Below, one piece after another: positions 45,480-54,174 of a DNA stretch of 64,000 nt. Every line of letters begins with the position of its first letter. Within the stretch, counting starts at the first letter, position 1. Location: the NCBI RefSeq assembly GCF_947489565.1, contig NZ_CANLEA010000016.1, positions 80,007-144,006 of the forward strand, read 5' to 3'. The stretch comes from an uncultured Kordia sp. (GTDB taxonomy: Bacteria; Bacteroidota; Bacteroidia; Flavobacteriales; Flavobacteriaceae). The position numbers and the translations under genes are program-made. The notes under the pieces are model-generated. The model saw only the letters and a program-made list of their open reading frames with translations, did not search any database and was not told the DNA's origin.

Positions 45480-46580
45480 ATGAAACGAGTACGAATTCAC
45501 ACAGGAAAAGTAGGTTTGGTTTTTAAAAACGGAAACTACCAAAAAGTTATTACAGAAGGTATCTATTGGCTAGGTTTACGCCAAAAGGTAGTTACTTATG
45601 ATCTTACAGAAAAGTTTCATGCACCAGTTGCTAGTGAAATTTTATTGCAAGATGTCGCGCTGACAACTATGTTAGAAGTGATCGATGTAACAGATAACGA
45701 GATTGTTTTAATGTTTGAAAAAGGAAACTTTAAAACCGTTTTAGAAGCTGGACAACATTTGTATTGGAAAGGCTTGATAGCACGAACATTTACACGAGTT
45801 GACTTGAGTAAAACAGAAATCACAGAGATTAAGGATAAAAACTTGTTAGGAAACTACAACTTGACAAAGTATATCCGAATCTTTGAAGTTTTTGAATATG
45901 AAAAAGCCATTTTATTGATTGATGACAAATTTGAAAAAATTCTGGACTCAGGAATTTATCGCTTCTGGCGAAATGCAACGAGTATTAAAATTTCGAAAGT
46001 CGATATGCGTCAATTGCAGTTAGAAATTGCTGGTCAGGAATTATTGACCAAAGATAAAGCGGCAATTCGTATCAACTTTTATACGCAATACAAAGTTATT
46101 GATATCAAAAAAGCAATTTTGAATAACAAAGACTTTGAAAAACAATTGTACATAGCAATGCAGTTGAAACTGCGAACTTTTGTTGGAAACTACACATTGG
46201 ATGAATTGTTAGATAATAAAGAAAACATTGCCAATGCTGTTTTTGAAAACATTAAAGATACTGTTGAAAACTTAGGTATTAAGGTATTGTATTGTGGTAT
46301 TCGCGATGTGATTTTAACAGGTGAAATGAAAGAAATCATGAATCAAGTTTTAATTGCTCAGAAAAAAGCACAAGCAAACATCATTACACGACGTGAAGAA
46401 ACAGCTTCGACAAGAAGTTTGCTAAACACGGCAAAGTTAATGGAGGAAAATGCCATGTTGTATCAATTGAAAGAAATGGAATATGTTGAAAAAATCGCTG
46501 ATAAGATTGGTGAAATTACGGTTGCCGGAAATGGCGGTGTCGTTACACAATTGAAAGATATTTTTTCAGTCAGTAAATAG
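45480..46580 (+). CDS. SPFH/band-7 (slipin) protein
   Basis: 366 residues, no membrane span at the N-terminus. The band-7 domain covers about 130-300 (MRQLQLEIAGQELLTKDKAAIRINFYTQYKV, LRTFVGNYTLDELL, LGIKVLYCGIRDVIL) followed by a coiled-coil tail. A first ~120-residue module (VGLVFKNGNYQKVITEGIYW) resembles a repeated barrel-like piece. Slipins of this type are recurrent partners of RtcB and Ro60 in bacterial RNA-repair loci, probably as scaffolds. Under O6. Confidence 0.88.
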   Translation: MKRVRIHTGKVGLVFKNGNYQKVITEGIYWLGLRQKVVTYDLTEKFHAPVASEILLQDVALTTMLEVIDVTDNEIVLMFEKGNFKTVLEAGQHLYWKGLIARTFTRVDLSKTEITEIKDKNLLGNYNLTKYIRIFEVFEYEKAILLIDDKFEKILDSGIYRFWRNATSIKISKVDMRQLQLEIAGQELLTKDKAAIRINFYTQYKVIDIKKAILNNKDFEKQLYIAMQLKLRTFVGNYTLDELLDNKENIANAVFENIKDTVENLGIKVLYCGIRDVILTGEMKEIMNQVLIAQKKAQANIITRREETASTRSLLNTAKLMEENAMLYQLKEMEYVEKIADKIGEITVAGNGGVVTQLKDIFSVSK

Positions 46581-46588
46581 ATATTTAA

Positions 46589-46757
46589 ACCCGCATTATG
46601 TATTAGAACTTCGTGATGAAGGTCTGAAATACAAAACATACGAGTGTTTTCTTAATTTCAGCATAGCATCGTTCTGGTTAAATTAAAAAATACAGCAAAG
46701 CGATCGTATTTGAAGTAGTTCAGAACTGTAATAGATTTTCTAATGCATAATTCGGGT
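46589..46757 (+). ncRNA. Structured RNA with 20-bp closing stem
   Basis: 46589-46608 and 46738-46757 are complementary in 18 of 20 positions. Inside are three perfect stems: CTTC/GAAG, CTGAAAT/ATTTCAG and GTTCTG/CAGAAC, i.e. a branched, tRNA-sized fold. No ORF. It follows the slipin gene by 8 bp and ends before a terminator hairpin. Confidence 0.65.
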
Positions 46758-46793
46758 AAAAATACATAATCACTATGTTTTTATTCCTGTCCC

Positions 46794-46840
46794 AGGATCG
46801 TTCTACCAAAACGATTTTGGGACTTTTTAGTGAAACTCAA
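46794..46840 (+). terminator. Intrinsic terminator
   Basis: GTCCCA...ATCGTT-ctaccaa-AACGAT...TGGGAC followed by TTTTT. Ends the O6 unit. Confidence 0.75.
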
Positions 46841-46956
46841 TTTTTAGGAGTAAGCGCTAAACTTTATTGAGAACATCGCTCTAAAATTTCTAAAAATATT
46901 TTCTTAATTAAATTTTAATACACTCATAATCAATATTTTAAAAATAAAAAACAAAC
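46841..46956 (+). other. AT-rich gap before operator O7
   Basis: Nothing coding or structured is recognised. Confidence 0.4.
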
Positions 46957-46975
46957 TACGCAAAATGAATGCGTA
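46957..46975 (+). promoter_or_regulatory. Island operator O7 (Ro60)
   Basis: TACGCAAAATGAATGCGTA, 13 bp, TTTG. Followed after ~47 bp by the TROVE gene start. Confidence 0.85.
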
Positions 46976-47038
46976 GTAGTGTAAAATATTTGTCTCATCA
47001 AAACAAAACAAGTAGTTATTAACTTAAAAATTAAAAAG

Positions 47039-48565
47039 ATGAAATTTAATGTATTTACAAAACAACGTACACAAGTCATTACAAATCATCAAGGTGAAAA
47101 AGCCTATAAAATGACTCCGGAAATGGAATTGTATAGTGCCGTAGTAACTACTAGCTTAGAAAAAACTACATACGAAAATACGTCTGATCGTGTGAAACGA
47201 ATCCGAAAATTGATTCGAAATTGCGATCCTGTATTTGTAGCCAAGTTAGCCGTATACGCACGTACAAAAATGAACTTACGATCAATTCCTGTGGTATTAG
47301 CCGTAGAATTGGGTAAAATTCATAAAGGTGATAATTTGGTAAGCAAAACCATTTATAACATCATTCAACGTGCCGATGAAATCACAGAAGTGTTGGCATA
47401 TTACCAATTGGCAAACAAGCGAAATGATGTAAAAAAATTAAATCGTTTATCAAAGCAAGTACAAAAAGGTATTGCAGCAGCTTTTACAAAATTTGACGAA
47501 TATCAATTTGCAAAATATAATCGAAAAGGTGAAGTTACGTTGAAAGACGCATTGTTTTTAACGCATCCGAAACCTGCGAGTGAAGACCAACAATTTTTGT
47601 TTAACAAAATTGTCAATGATACGTTAGAAACTCCATATACATGGGAAGTTGAATTGTCGAAAGTAGGTCAGCAAAAATATGCTTCCGTTGCAGCTAAAAA
47701 AGAAGCAGTAACTGCGACTTGGGAAACATTAATTCAAAGTAAAAAAGTAGGTTATATGGCAATCATGCGAAACTTACGTAATATTTTACAAGCAGAAGTT
47801 TCTCCAGATTGTATCAGTCAAGTAGCAGCATATTTGAGCAATGAAAAAGCGGTGTTAAACTCACGTCAATTACCATTCCGATTCTTGTCTGCATACAATG
47901 AAGTTCAGTTGGTAGACTCGCCATATACATCGTACATCTTGGAAGCATTAGAAGATGCTATTCAAATCAGTGCGCAAAACATTCAAGGTTTCGATATCCA
48001 TACACGTGTATTAATGGCCTGTGATGTATCTGGTTCTATGTTTAGTCCAGTTTCTGGTAAGAGTAAAATACAATGTTACGATATTGGTTTGGTATTAGCG
48101 ATGTTATTACAAAACCGTTCTAACAATACAATTACAGGTATTTTTGGTGATCGATGGATGACCTATAATTTACCAAAAAAAGGTATTCTAAGTAATGTAA
48201 CTGCCTTGAAAAAAATTGAAGGTAAAGTAGGTTATTCGACCAATGGTTACAAAGTAATTGAGTATTTGAATCAAAAGAAGAAAGTGATGGATAAAGTATT
48301 CTTCTTTACAGATTTACAAATGTGGAATAGTACGTTTGGTAACAATCATATCCAAAAGGAATGGTTAAAGTATAAGCGAAACGTAGCGCCACATGCAAAA
48401 TTATACTTATTTGACTTGATGGGTCATGGTCAAGCGCCATTGAGAATAACTCAAAACGACGTGCATTTAATTGCAGGTTGGAGTGATAAAGTTTTTGAAG
48501 TAATGCATGCTATTGAAAATGGTAAAAAAGCATTATCAGAAATTAAGAAAATGAAATTAGATTAG
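47039..48565 (+). CDS. rsr: Ro60/TROVE-domain RNA-binding protein
   Basis: 508 residues. HEAT-like TROVE ring (about 10-310) and a vWA domain (about 320-505) with the MIDAS motif DVSGS near 329-333. Ro60 binds Y RNAs on its outside and the 3' ends of misfolded RNA in its central hole; bacterial Rsr works with nucleases and RNA-repair enzymes. The gene has its own operator (O7) and is followed by an array of Y-RNA-like genes under O8, which is the expected Ro-Y arrangement, but here with multiple RNAs. Confidence 0.95.
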   Translation: MKFNVFTKQRTQVITNHQGEKAYKMTPEMELYSAVVTTSLEKTTYENTSDRVKRIRKLIRNCDPVFVAKLAVYARTKMNLRSIPVVLAVELGKIHKGDNLVSKTIYNIIQRADEITEVLAYYQLANKRNDVKKLNRLSKQVQKGIAAAFTKFDEYQFAKYNRKGEVTLKDALFLTHPKPASEDQQFLFNKIVNDTLETPYTWEVELSKVGQQKYASVAAKKEAVTATWETLIQSKKVGYMAIMRNLRNILQAEVSPDCISQVAAYLSNEKAVLNSRQLPFRFLSAYNEVQLVDSPYTSYILEALEDAIQISAQNIQGFDIHTRVLMACDVSGSMFSPVSGKSKIQCYDIGLVLAMLLQNRSNNTITGIFGDRWMTYNLPKKGILSNVTALKKIEGKVGYSTNGYKVIEYLNQKKKVMDKVFFFTDLQMWNSTFGNNHIQKEWLKYKRNVAPHAKLYLFDLMGHGQAPLRITQNDVHLIAGWSDKVFEVMHAIENGKKALSEIKKMKLD

Positions 48566-48576
48566 TTTTTTAGTAG

Positions 48577-48595
48577 TGCGTAAAATAATTGCGCA
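48577..48595 (+). promoter_or_regulatory. Island operator O8 (Y-like RNA array)
   Basis: TGCGTAAAATAATTGCGCA, 13 bp, TTTG. It lies 11 bp after the Ro60 stop and faces only noncoding RNA genes. Confidence 0.85.
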
Positions 48596-48631
48596 CTACT
48601 TTGAAACCTTTGTATCATCAAATTAAAACAA

Positions 48632-48702
48632 GCAGATAAGGTGTTAATGGCTGCATGATAGACTTCCACTCTGAAGGAGCGAGTTCGATTCTCGCTATCT
48701 GC
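48632..48702 (+). tRNA. tRNA-Gly(UCC)
   Basis: Acceptor GCAGATA / TATCTGC (extends to nine pairs), anticodon loop CTTCCAC on TAGA/TCTG, T arm GCGAG-TTCGATT-CTCGC. First RNA after operator O8. Confidence 0.75.
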
Positions 48703-48730
48703 TCAAAAGTTCATTGAAAACTAAAATTAT

Positions 48731-48807
48731 AAGGAAAATGCCGTAAGAACAGGAATACTTCGATTCAAAAGAAAAACCAATTCCTATTCGCTCAATTGCT
48801 TTTCCTT
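48731..48807 (+). ncRNA. Y-RNA-like RNA a
   Basis: Outer stem AAGGAAAA / TTTTCCTT, internal TGCCGTAAG opposite AATTGC, inner stem AGGAAT / ATTCCT, then ACTTCG and a 17-nt loop. Shortest-type member, without a tRNA-like insert. Confidence 0.75.
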
Positions 48808-48811
48808 CTAT

Positions 48812-48911
48812 TAAAAATGCTAGTGTCGTACTTAAGTGTTACTTCGGCGATTTCACGCAGGTTTGAAGAAAACCTTTTAAAAGCACTTCAACTTTTTACC
48901 TATCATTTTTA
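48812..48911 (+). ncRNA. Y-RNA-like RNA b
   Basis: Outer stem TAAAAATG / CATTTTTA, internal TGTCGTA, inner stem AAGTGT / GCACTT, then TACTTCG. The insert has a small GGTTT / AAACC hairpin. Confidence 0.7.
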
Positions 48912-48938
48912 TCATAAAAGTTCATTGAAAAAATAAAA

Positions 48939-49069
48939 TTATAAGTGTCGTAAAAAAGGAATACTTCGAGTCATCTCAAAATGCAAGTGCAACTCTTGTC
49001 TTTCGTAAAGAAAGTCGTCTAATTAGTAGGACGTGAGCAATAGTACCTTTTTGAACTATTACCTTATAA
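48939..49069 (+). ncRNA. Y-RNA-like RNA c
   Basis: Outer stem TTATAAG / CTTATAA, internal TGTCGTAA opposite TATTAC, inner stem AAAAAGG / CCTTTTT, then ATACTTCG. The ~80-nt insert contains several hairpins (GAGT/ACTC, CTTTC-gtaaa-GAAAG). Confidence 0.75.
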
Positions 49070-49075
49070 AACTAT

Positions 49076-49148
49076 GGAAAATGCCGTTCGTATAGAAATA
49101 CATCGACTGTTAATCGCACTAAACTTCTATACATTTTATTGCTTTTCC
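49076..49148 (+). ncRNA. Y-RNA-like RNA d
   Basis: Outer stem GGAAAA / TTTTCC, internal TGCCGTTC opposite TATTGC, inner stem GTATAGAA / TTCTATAC, then ATACATCG. Confidence 0.75.
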
Positions 49149-49165
49149 TTTTTAAGAAAATATAT

Positions 49166-49272
49166 AATATTAGTGTCGTTCTAAAGTGTTACTTCTGGTT
49201 AAATTAGGTTCGAATCCTAATCATCTCAATGATGAGATGCGTTATACACTTTACATTTATTTACCTAATATT
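49166..49272 (+). ncRNA. Y-RNA-like RNA e with T-arm mimic
   Basis: Outer stem AATATTAG / CTAATATT, internal TGTCGTTC, inner stem TAAAGTGT / ACACTTTA, then TACTTCT. The insert holds a perfect T arm (ATTAGG-ttcgaat-CCTAAT) and a second hairpin CATCTC / GAGATG, as in tRNA-mimicking Y RNAs. Confidence 0.8.
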
Positions 49273-49285
49273 TCAATATAAAACA

Positions 49286-49393
49286 TAAAAACAAGTGCCG
49301 TAAAATAGTGATACTTCGCACTTTTAATGCCGTGGTCGCAGGTTCGAATCCTGCCTCTCCTACTAAAATTACACTATAAGGGAGAGTAGCTCA
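49286..49393 (+). ncRNA. Y-RNA-like RNA f, chimeric with tRNA-Lys parts
   Basis: TGCCGTAAA, inner stem ATAGTG / CACTAT and ATACTTCG are present; no outer 3' strand is found. The insert is the 3' half of a tRNA-Lys(UUU) (CTTTTAATGCCG..., T arm GCAGG/CCTGC, acceptor CTCTCC). A matching 5' half (GGGAGAG, D arm) follows at 49380-49407, so the tRNA parts are in permuted order. Confidence 0.65.
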
Positions 49394-49903
49394 GTGGTTA
49401 GAGCACGTACTTACTCGCTTTTTGTCTTTTGCCTTGTTTTTTTAATCATACTAAAAATGTCACGCTTGTTACAAAAAATCACATTCTTTATCACCTCGCT
49501 CTTTCTCCAAAAAGAGAATGTAACATCTAGAGTAAATTCACTAAATATTAGTGAAACTATTATTTTGAATGTAATGGATAGACTTTCTGATTTTGAAAAC
49601 AATCAAGGATATTTAAAACCAATGACATTACACAAATTGGCGAAAAAATTAAAAACGAATCCAAAATATTTATCCAAAATCATAAACAATCATTATGAAA
49701 AAAATTTCAGTTCCTACATCAATGATTTGCGGATTAATTATATTCTTAAAGAACTTGAGGTTGATGAATCTTTGAAAAAATGCACGGTAAAGTCATTAAC
49801 AAAAAAACTAGGTTTTGGGAATACCGAATCTTTCGCTAAAGCATTCAAAAAACATACAGGAATCAATCCATCAAACTATTTAAACACATTAAAGAATAAC
49901 TAA
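49394..49903 (+). pseudogene. 5'-truncated AraC-type regulator
   Basis: The open frame starts inside the tRNA-like sequence; an ATG at 49457 is the first credible start. What remains is one hydrophobic span and a complete AraC helix-turn-helix domain (FGNTESFAKAFKKHTGINPSNY). Flavobacterial relatives carry a long TPR sensor region before the span, which is missing here. The break coincides with the right end of the Y-like array, i.e. the likely edge of the island. Confidence 0.6.
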
Positions 49904-49948
49904 AAATTACGTTTTTTAACGTATCTGACACTTTTCTTAAACTGACGA

Positions 49949-49992
49949 GTTCCTTCATTTATAACGATATAAATGAAGGAACTTTTCTTTTT
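49949..49992 (+). terminator. Intrinsic terminator
   Basis: GTTCCTTCATTTAT and ATAAATGAAGGAAC around 6 nt, followed by a T-rich run. Confidence 0.85.
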
Positions 49993-50228
49993 TACACTAA
50001 CAAACATTTCCTACACAAATACTTCTTAACAAAAACATCATGATTTCGAAATAATCATCTGATAATCAAGCATAAAAATCATCGTAAATATGCTGTCAAA
50101 ATAGTATCAAGTAGTATTCTCTGTCAAAAAAGTGATAATACTCAATCTGAAAACCAAGTAAAACTACGCATCTATATTATAGGTGTATTATGCAATTTTG
50201 ATAAACTATAACTAACCTTTACATTTTT

Positions 50229-51761
50229 ATGGAATCTACCCAAGACAATACGCCACAGTCAGATACAATTGAAATCAAAGTTTATGTTCCAATCAATGAC
50301 GTCACAGAACGTCAACAAGGAATGATTGACAATGCCATAGCTAAACATCCAAGAGATCGTAAATACTTAACAAATTCTGCATATTCAGAAATCTTTGCGC
50401 CGAGTAAAAATGATGCAAATGATATCATAGAACATGCGGAAGCTCAAAATTGGGATGTCAGTTTTAATGAAAAAGCACGTGAAATTACTATTAAGATTAA
50501 CTCGGAGAACGTTGCCAAGCCACAAAGCGGCAATTCAACTATTCCACTTGTATTTTTAAGTTCTCAGGGAGATATTCACTTAGATGCCGCGGATTCATCA
50601 CAAAAAGCGAATGCAAGTGCTAAAGATATTGCAGATCCAACACAGAAAACTGGATTTGTAAAAAACAATCAAGAACGACGAGTTGGTCGTGGACATGCAA
50701 TTCCTATTCAAGAACCTACACATGGATACAGTGTTTTAGAAATTGCAGAAAGTTATAACTTCCCAGATGGTGACGGCGAAGGTCAAACCATTGGAATCAT
50801 AGAATTAGGTGGACAGTTTGAGCAAAACGATTTAGAAAACTTCTTTGCACAATATGACACACCAGTTCCAGAAATTCAAGTAGTTGGAAAACCATCAACA
50901 ACTCCACAAAACGATAATGTTGAAGTAACTGCCGATATTCAAGTCGCAGGAATCTTAGCTCCAAAAGCAAAATTTGTCATCTACTACGGAACTTCAATCT
51001 TAGATGCCATGAAAACGGCTTTGGCAGACACTGAAAACAAACTTACCGTTATCTCAATTAGCTGGGCAGGATCAGAATTAGGATATTCTCAACAAGAAAT
51101 CGTAGAACTAAATAATGTATTCCATGAAGCAAATTTAAAAGGAATTACGGTTGTAGGAGCTTCTGGGGACAATGGAGCTATGAATAACAAACCGTATGCA
51201 AATGTAAATGTTCCTGTAAACTCTACGTATGTACTCGCTTGTGGCGGAACACAAACCTATATTACCGACGACAAAATTGCGGTAGAAGTTGTATGGAACG
51301 AATCTACATCACAATCACAAGTAGCAACTGGCGGTGGATTTAGTCAACGTATTGCAGCACAACAATACCAAGTAGCTTCTTCGGAAGAATACATTGAAAA
51401 ATTTCCACAATTTGCACCGTACCACAAAGCTGGTGGTAGAGGAATTCCAGATATCGCTGCAAATGCTGCAGATGCTTCTGGATACACAATCTTCTTTGAA
51501 GGAAGCTGGATAAAAGTTGGTGGTACAAGTTTAGCAACTCCACTTTGGGCTGCTCTAATAGCTCGTATGAATCAAAACTTAGGCTATAGATTAGGATTCA
51601 TCAACCCATACTTATACCGATTGATTGGTTCTTCATCATTTCATCAAATTTTAGAAGGAAACAACAACCTATACCTTGCCGCTGAAGGATGGAATCCATG
51701 TACTGGATTAGGAACTCCTAATGGTAAAGAATTAATGCAGGCTATTGACAGTTTAGAATAA
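50229..51761 (+). CDS. Sedolisin-family (S53) protease
   Basis: 510 residues without a classical signal peptide. N-terminal pro-region (about 1-160; PINDVTERQQGMIDNAI) and catalytic domain (about 165-505). Catalytic Glu/Asp are in VEVTADIQVAG near 236-240, oxyanion Asp in GASGDNGA near 318, and Ser in GGTSLATP near 434, matching kumamolisin-type enzymes. It stands first in the Cys-repeat/lanthionine locus, so leader removal or maturation of that product is a reasonable inference. Confidence 0.88.
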   Translation: MESTQDNTPQSDTIEIKVYVPINDVTERQQGMIDNAIAKHPRDRKYLTNSAYSEIFAPSKNDANDIIEHAEAQNWDVSFNEKAREITIKINSENVAKPQSGNSTIPLVFLSSQGDIHLDAADSSQKANASAKDIADPTQKTGFVKNNQERRVGRGHAIPIQEPTHGYSVLEIAESYNFPDGDGEGQTIGIIELGGQFEQNDLENFFAQYDTPVPEIQVVGKPSTTPQNDNVEVTADIQVAGILAPKAKFVIYYGTSILDAMKTALADTENKLTVISISWAGSELGYSQQEIVELNNVFHEANLKGITVVGASGDNGAMNNKPYANVNVPVNSTYVLACGGTQTYITDDKIAVEVVWNESTSQSQVATGGGFSQRIAAQQYQVASSEEYIEKFPQFAPYHKAGGRGIPDIAANAADASGYTIFFEGSWIKVGGTSLATPLWAALIARMNQNLGYRLGFINPYLYRLIGSSSFHQILEGNNNLYLAAEGWNPCTGLGTPNGKELMQAIDSLE

Positions 51762-51800
51762 GATTTTACAAAATTAGTATTCACATTAAAACTTAAAATT

Positions 51801-52229
51801 ATGGCTAAAAAATTGGCATTAGACGAATTACCTAAACGTCTTATGAAAGAGGGTGCACCAGCAGAAGATGTATTAATGTTATATGGTTTTGTTGGAGCAG
51901 GTACGAAAGAAGACAACATTACTTTCTACCTAGATACTACATTAAAAACGTCTGTAGTTGTAAATGATCAAGACATTATTCATCATGTAAAAGTTACCAA
52001 ATCGCAGAATCCAATTGGTGGAACCGTGATTTGGATCAAAAACGGATCTTCATATTTACAACCAAATGCAACGCAAGCTCAGGTAAAAGTGCAAACGGAA
52101 CAACACGCAGCACAATTTTTCCAAGGAGACATTTATAATCAGTATGCAAACACTGTTCAAGGAAATAAAACTCCAAATCCACAAGGTGCTCATGTGCCTG
52201 TTTGTGGATGTGGTAAATGTGGACAGTAA
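51801..52229 (+). CDS. Unknown small protein with CxCxxC tail
   Basis: 142 residues. N-terminal LALDELPKRLMKEGAPAEDV looks like a helical leader; the middle (FYLDTTLKTSVVVND, TVIWIKNGSSYLQPNATQAQ) is beta-rich and Thr/Ser-rich, and the end is PVCGCGKCGQ. It may be a second substrate of the lanthionine machinery or a structural partner of the 585-residue protein. No family recognised. Confidence 0.6.
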   Translation: MAKKLALDELPKRLMKEGAPAEDVLMLYGFVGAGTKEDNITFYLDTTLKTSVVVNDQDIIHHVKVTKSQNPIGGTVIWIKNGSSYLQPNATQAQVKVQTEQHAAQFFQGDIYNQYANTVQGNKTPNPQGAHVPVCGCGKCGQ

Positions 52230-52321
52230 AAAATACTATACCCAAAATTGGTACTAACCTATCAATTTCCAAAATCGTAAGATTTTAAAAATCATATTAT
52301 TAACCTTTAACTTTAATTATT

Positions 52322-54079
52322 ATGTTTACATTTTTTCACGGATGTGGAATTCCGCCTATCACAGTAACATGTGGTCAAGGTGGTGCACATGCCCAAAATG
52401 TGGGACCAACGGGAACACTAGGATGTACGCAGCCAGGTCATTGCTTTGGACCCACAGGGACTCAAGGCTGTACCGCTACTGCGCCGCCTAATTGTATCCT
52501 TGGACCTACTGGAACACAAGGTTGTACGCAACCAGGTCATTGTGTTGGACCTACTGGAACATACAGATGCACGATTATTGGACCAACTGGTACACAAGGA
52601 TGTACAATTGTTGGACCAACAGGAACGCAAGGCTGTACACAACCACAAACTATTTTACCTCCAACTATTGGATGTATTACAGTAACGACAACTGTTGTAA
52701 CACATGCGCAAGCACAAGCTAATGTTCCTGCTACCATTGGATGTACAGCAATCACTCCATGTGTAACAATTCCTCCTCAAACAGTACCACCTAAGTGTGT
52801 ACCAAATACAGTAGGATGTACAGCAATTACGCCATGTGTAACAATTCCTTGTGCTAACGGTGCAAATGCACAGGCACAAAATCTAGGACCAACGGGAACA
52901 CAAGGTTGTACAGCTCCGCCTAATTGTGTTCCAAATACAATAGGATGCACAGCAATTACACCATGTGTAACAATTCCTTGTGCTAACGGTGCAAACGCAC
53001 AAGCACAAGCTAAAGTAGGTCCAACTGGATGGTTAGGATGTACTGTTCCTCCTAATTGTTTAGGACCAACAGGAACTCATACTTGCACACAACCAACAGG
53101 TACTCCACCTGCAACAGTTTGTCCACAACCAACGTATTTAATTGGATGTACTGGGTATCAAGGTTGTGTTACAGGATCTCCAGCAGCAACGGTTTGCCAA
53201 GGAGGAGTTGCGGATGCAAATATACAGACTACTATCGGTTATACTGGATGGTTCGATTGTACACAAATAACTGGTGATCCACATGCAACTGTTTGCCAAG
53301 GTGGAAACGCTCAAGCACAGAATGTTGGACCAACTGGATGGCTAGGATGTCACCAGCAAACGGGTTCTACAGCAACTGTTTGTGGACCAACTGATGTTCC
53401 TGGATGTACGGGATACCAAGGTTGTATTAAACCAACTGGCACTCCGCCAGAAACTGTTTGCCCACAACCAACATACTTAATTGGATGTACTGGGTATCAA
53501 GGTTGTGTTACAGGATCTCCAGCAGCAACTGTTTGTCAAGGTGGAAACGCTCAAGCACAAAATGTTGGACCAACTGGATGGCAAGGATGTACACAACCAA
53601 CACACCTAATCGGATGTACAGGTTATGAAGGTTGTCACCCACAAGAAACTATTGCTACAGTTTGTACGCAAATAGGATGCGAACCAACACATTTAATCGG
53701 ATGTACAGGATATGAAGGTTGTCTTCCTCCAACAGGAACACCTCCAGCGACTGTTTGCCCAGGAGGTGATGCACATGCTCAGAATCTTGGTCATACAGCA
53801 TACGACGGATGTGGACAACATGGAACTGAAGCTACTTTATGTACGCAAATTGGATGTGAACCAACTCATCTTTTAGGATGTACTTCATATGAAGGATGCG
53901 GAAACCATGGAACTGCTGCTACAGTATGTACACAAATTGGATGTGGACCAACTCATCTTTTAGGATGTACTGGATACGAAGGATGTGATGGCGGAAATGC
54001 ACAAGCTCAGATACATAGTATTCCTGTAGCTGACTGTATTCCAACACGTTCTTGTACAGGAGCATGGCCGGTATGTTAA
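52322..54079 (+). CDS. 585-residue Cys/Thr repeat protein, putative modified structural product
   Basis: About 60 Cys, most followed by Thr, spaced 5-25 residues. Repeat phrases: GPTGTQGC (collagen-like GXY feel), IGCTAITPCVTIPC, IGCTGYQGC and AATVCQGGNAQAQN. Low Lys/Arg and almost no charge. No signal peptide or GG leader is visible. Three downstream genes encode separate kinase, lyase and cyclase homologues of lanthionine synthesis, so Thr/Ser-Cys thioether cross-links are possible over the whole length. Codon use matches neighbours. If modified, it would be far larger than known lanthipeptides; disulfide or metal binding is the alternative. Confidence 0.75.
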   Translation: MFTFFHGCGIPPITVTCGQGGAHAQNVGPTGTLGCTQPGHCFGPTGTQGCTATAPPNCILGPTGTQGCTQPGHCVGPTGTYRCTIIGPTGTQGCTIVGPTGTQGCTQPQTILPPTIGCITVTTTVVTHAQAQANVPATIGCTAITPCVTIPPQTVPPKCVPNTVGCTAITPCVTIPCANGANAQAQNLGPTGTQGCTAPPNCVPNTIGCTAITPCVTIPCANGANAQAQAKVGPTGWLGCTVPPNCLGPTGTHTCTQPTGTPPATVCPQPTYLIGCTGYQGCVTGSPAATVCQGGVADANIQTTIGYTGWFDCTQITGDPHATVCQGGNAQAQNVGPTGWLGCHQQTGSTATVCGPTDVPGCTGYQGCIKPTGTPPETVCPQPTYLIGCTGYQGCVTGSPAATVCQGGNAQAQNVGPTGWQGCTQPTHLIGCTGYEGCHPQETIATVCTQIGCEPTHLIGCTGYEGCLPPTGTPPATVCPGGDAHAQNLGHTAYDGCGQHGTEATLCTQIGCEPTHLLGCTSYEGCGNHGTAATVCTQIGCGPTHLLGCTGYEGCDGGNAQAQIHSIPVADCIPTRSCTGAWPVC

Positions 54080-54081
54080 TC

Positions 54082-54114
54082 ATAGCTTATCTATAATAGA
54101 TAAAGCTATTTTTT
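54082..54114 (+). terminator. Terminator-like hairpin 1 after the Cys-repeat gene
   Basis: AGCTTATCTA and TAGATAAAGCT around 3 nt, followed by ATTTTTTATT. Confidence 0.7.
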
Positions 54115-54124
54115 ATTATTATAT

Positions 54125-54153
54125 AGCTGCCTGTTTAGCGCAGGCAGCTTTTA
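54125..54153 (+). terminator. Terminator-like hairpin 2
   Basis: AGCTGCCTG and CAGGCAGCT around 7 nt, followed by TTTT. With hairpin 1 it should make the enzymes less abundant than the repeat protein. Confidence 0.7.
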
Positions 54154-54174
54154 AAAAACTCAAAAATTACTTTT

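Noticed and set aside
50162..50200. TACGCATC...TATGCAATTTTG as a ninth island operator
   Set aside because: Arms and spacing do not fit the strict 19-bp plus 13-bp pattern.
52418..53277. Alternative frames inside the Cys-repeat gene
   Set aside because: Generated by the DNA repeats; only the 52322-54079 frame keeps a consistent motif order.
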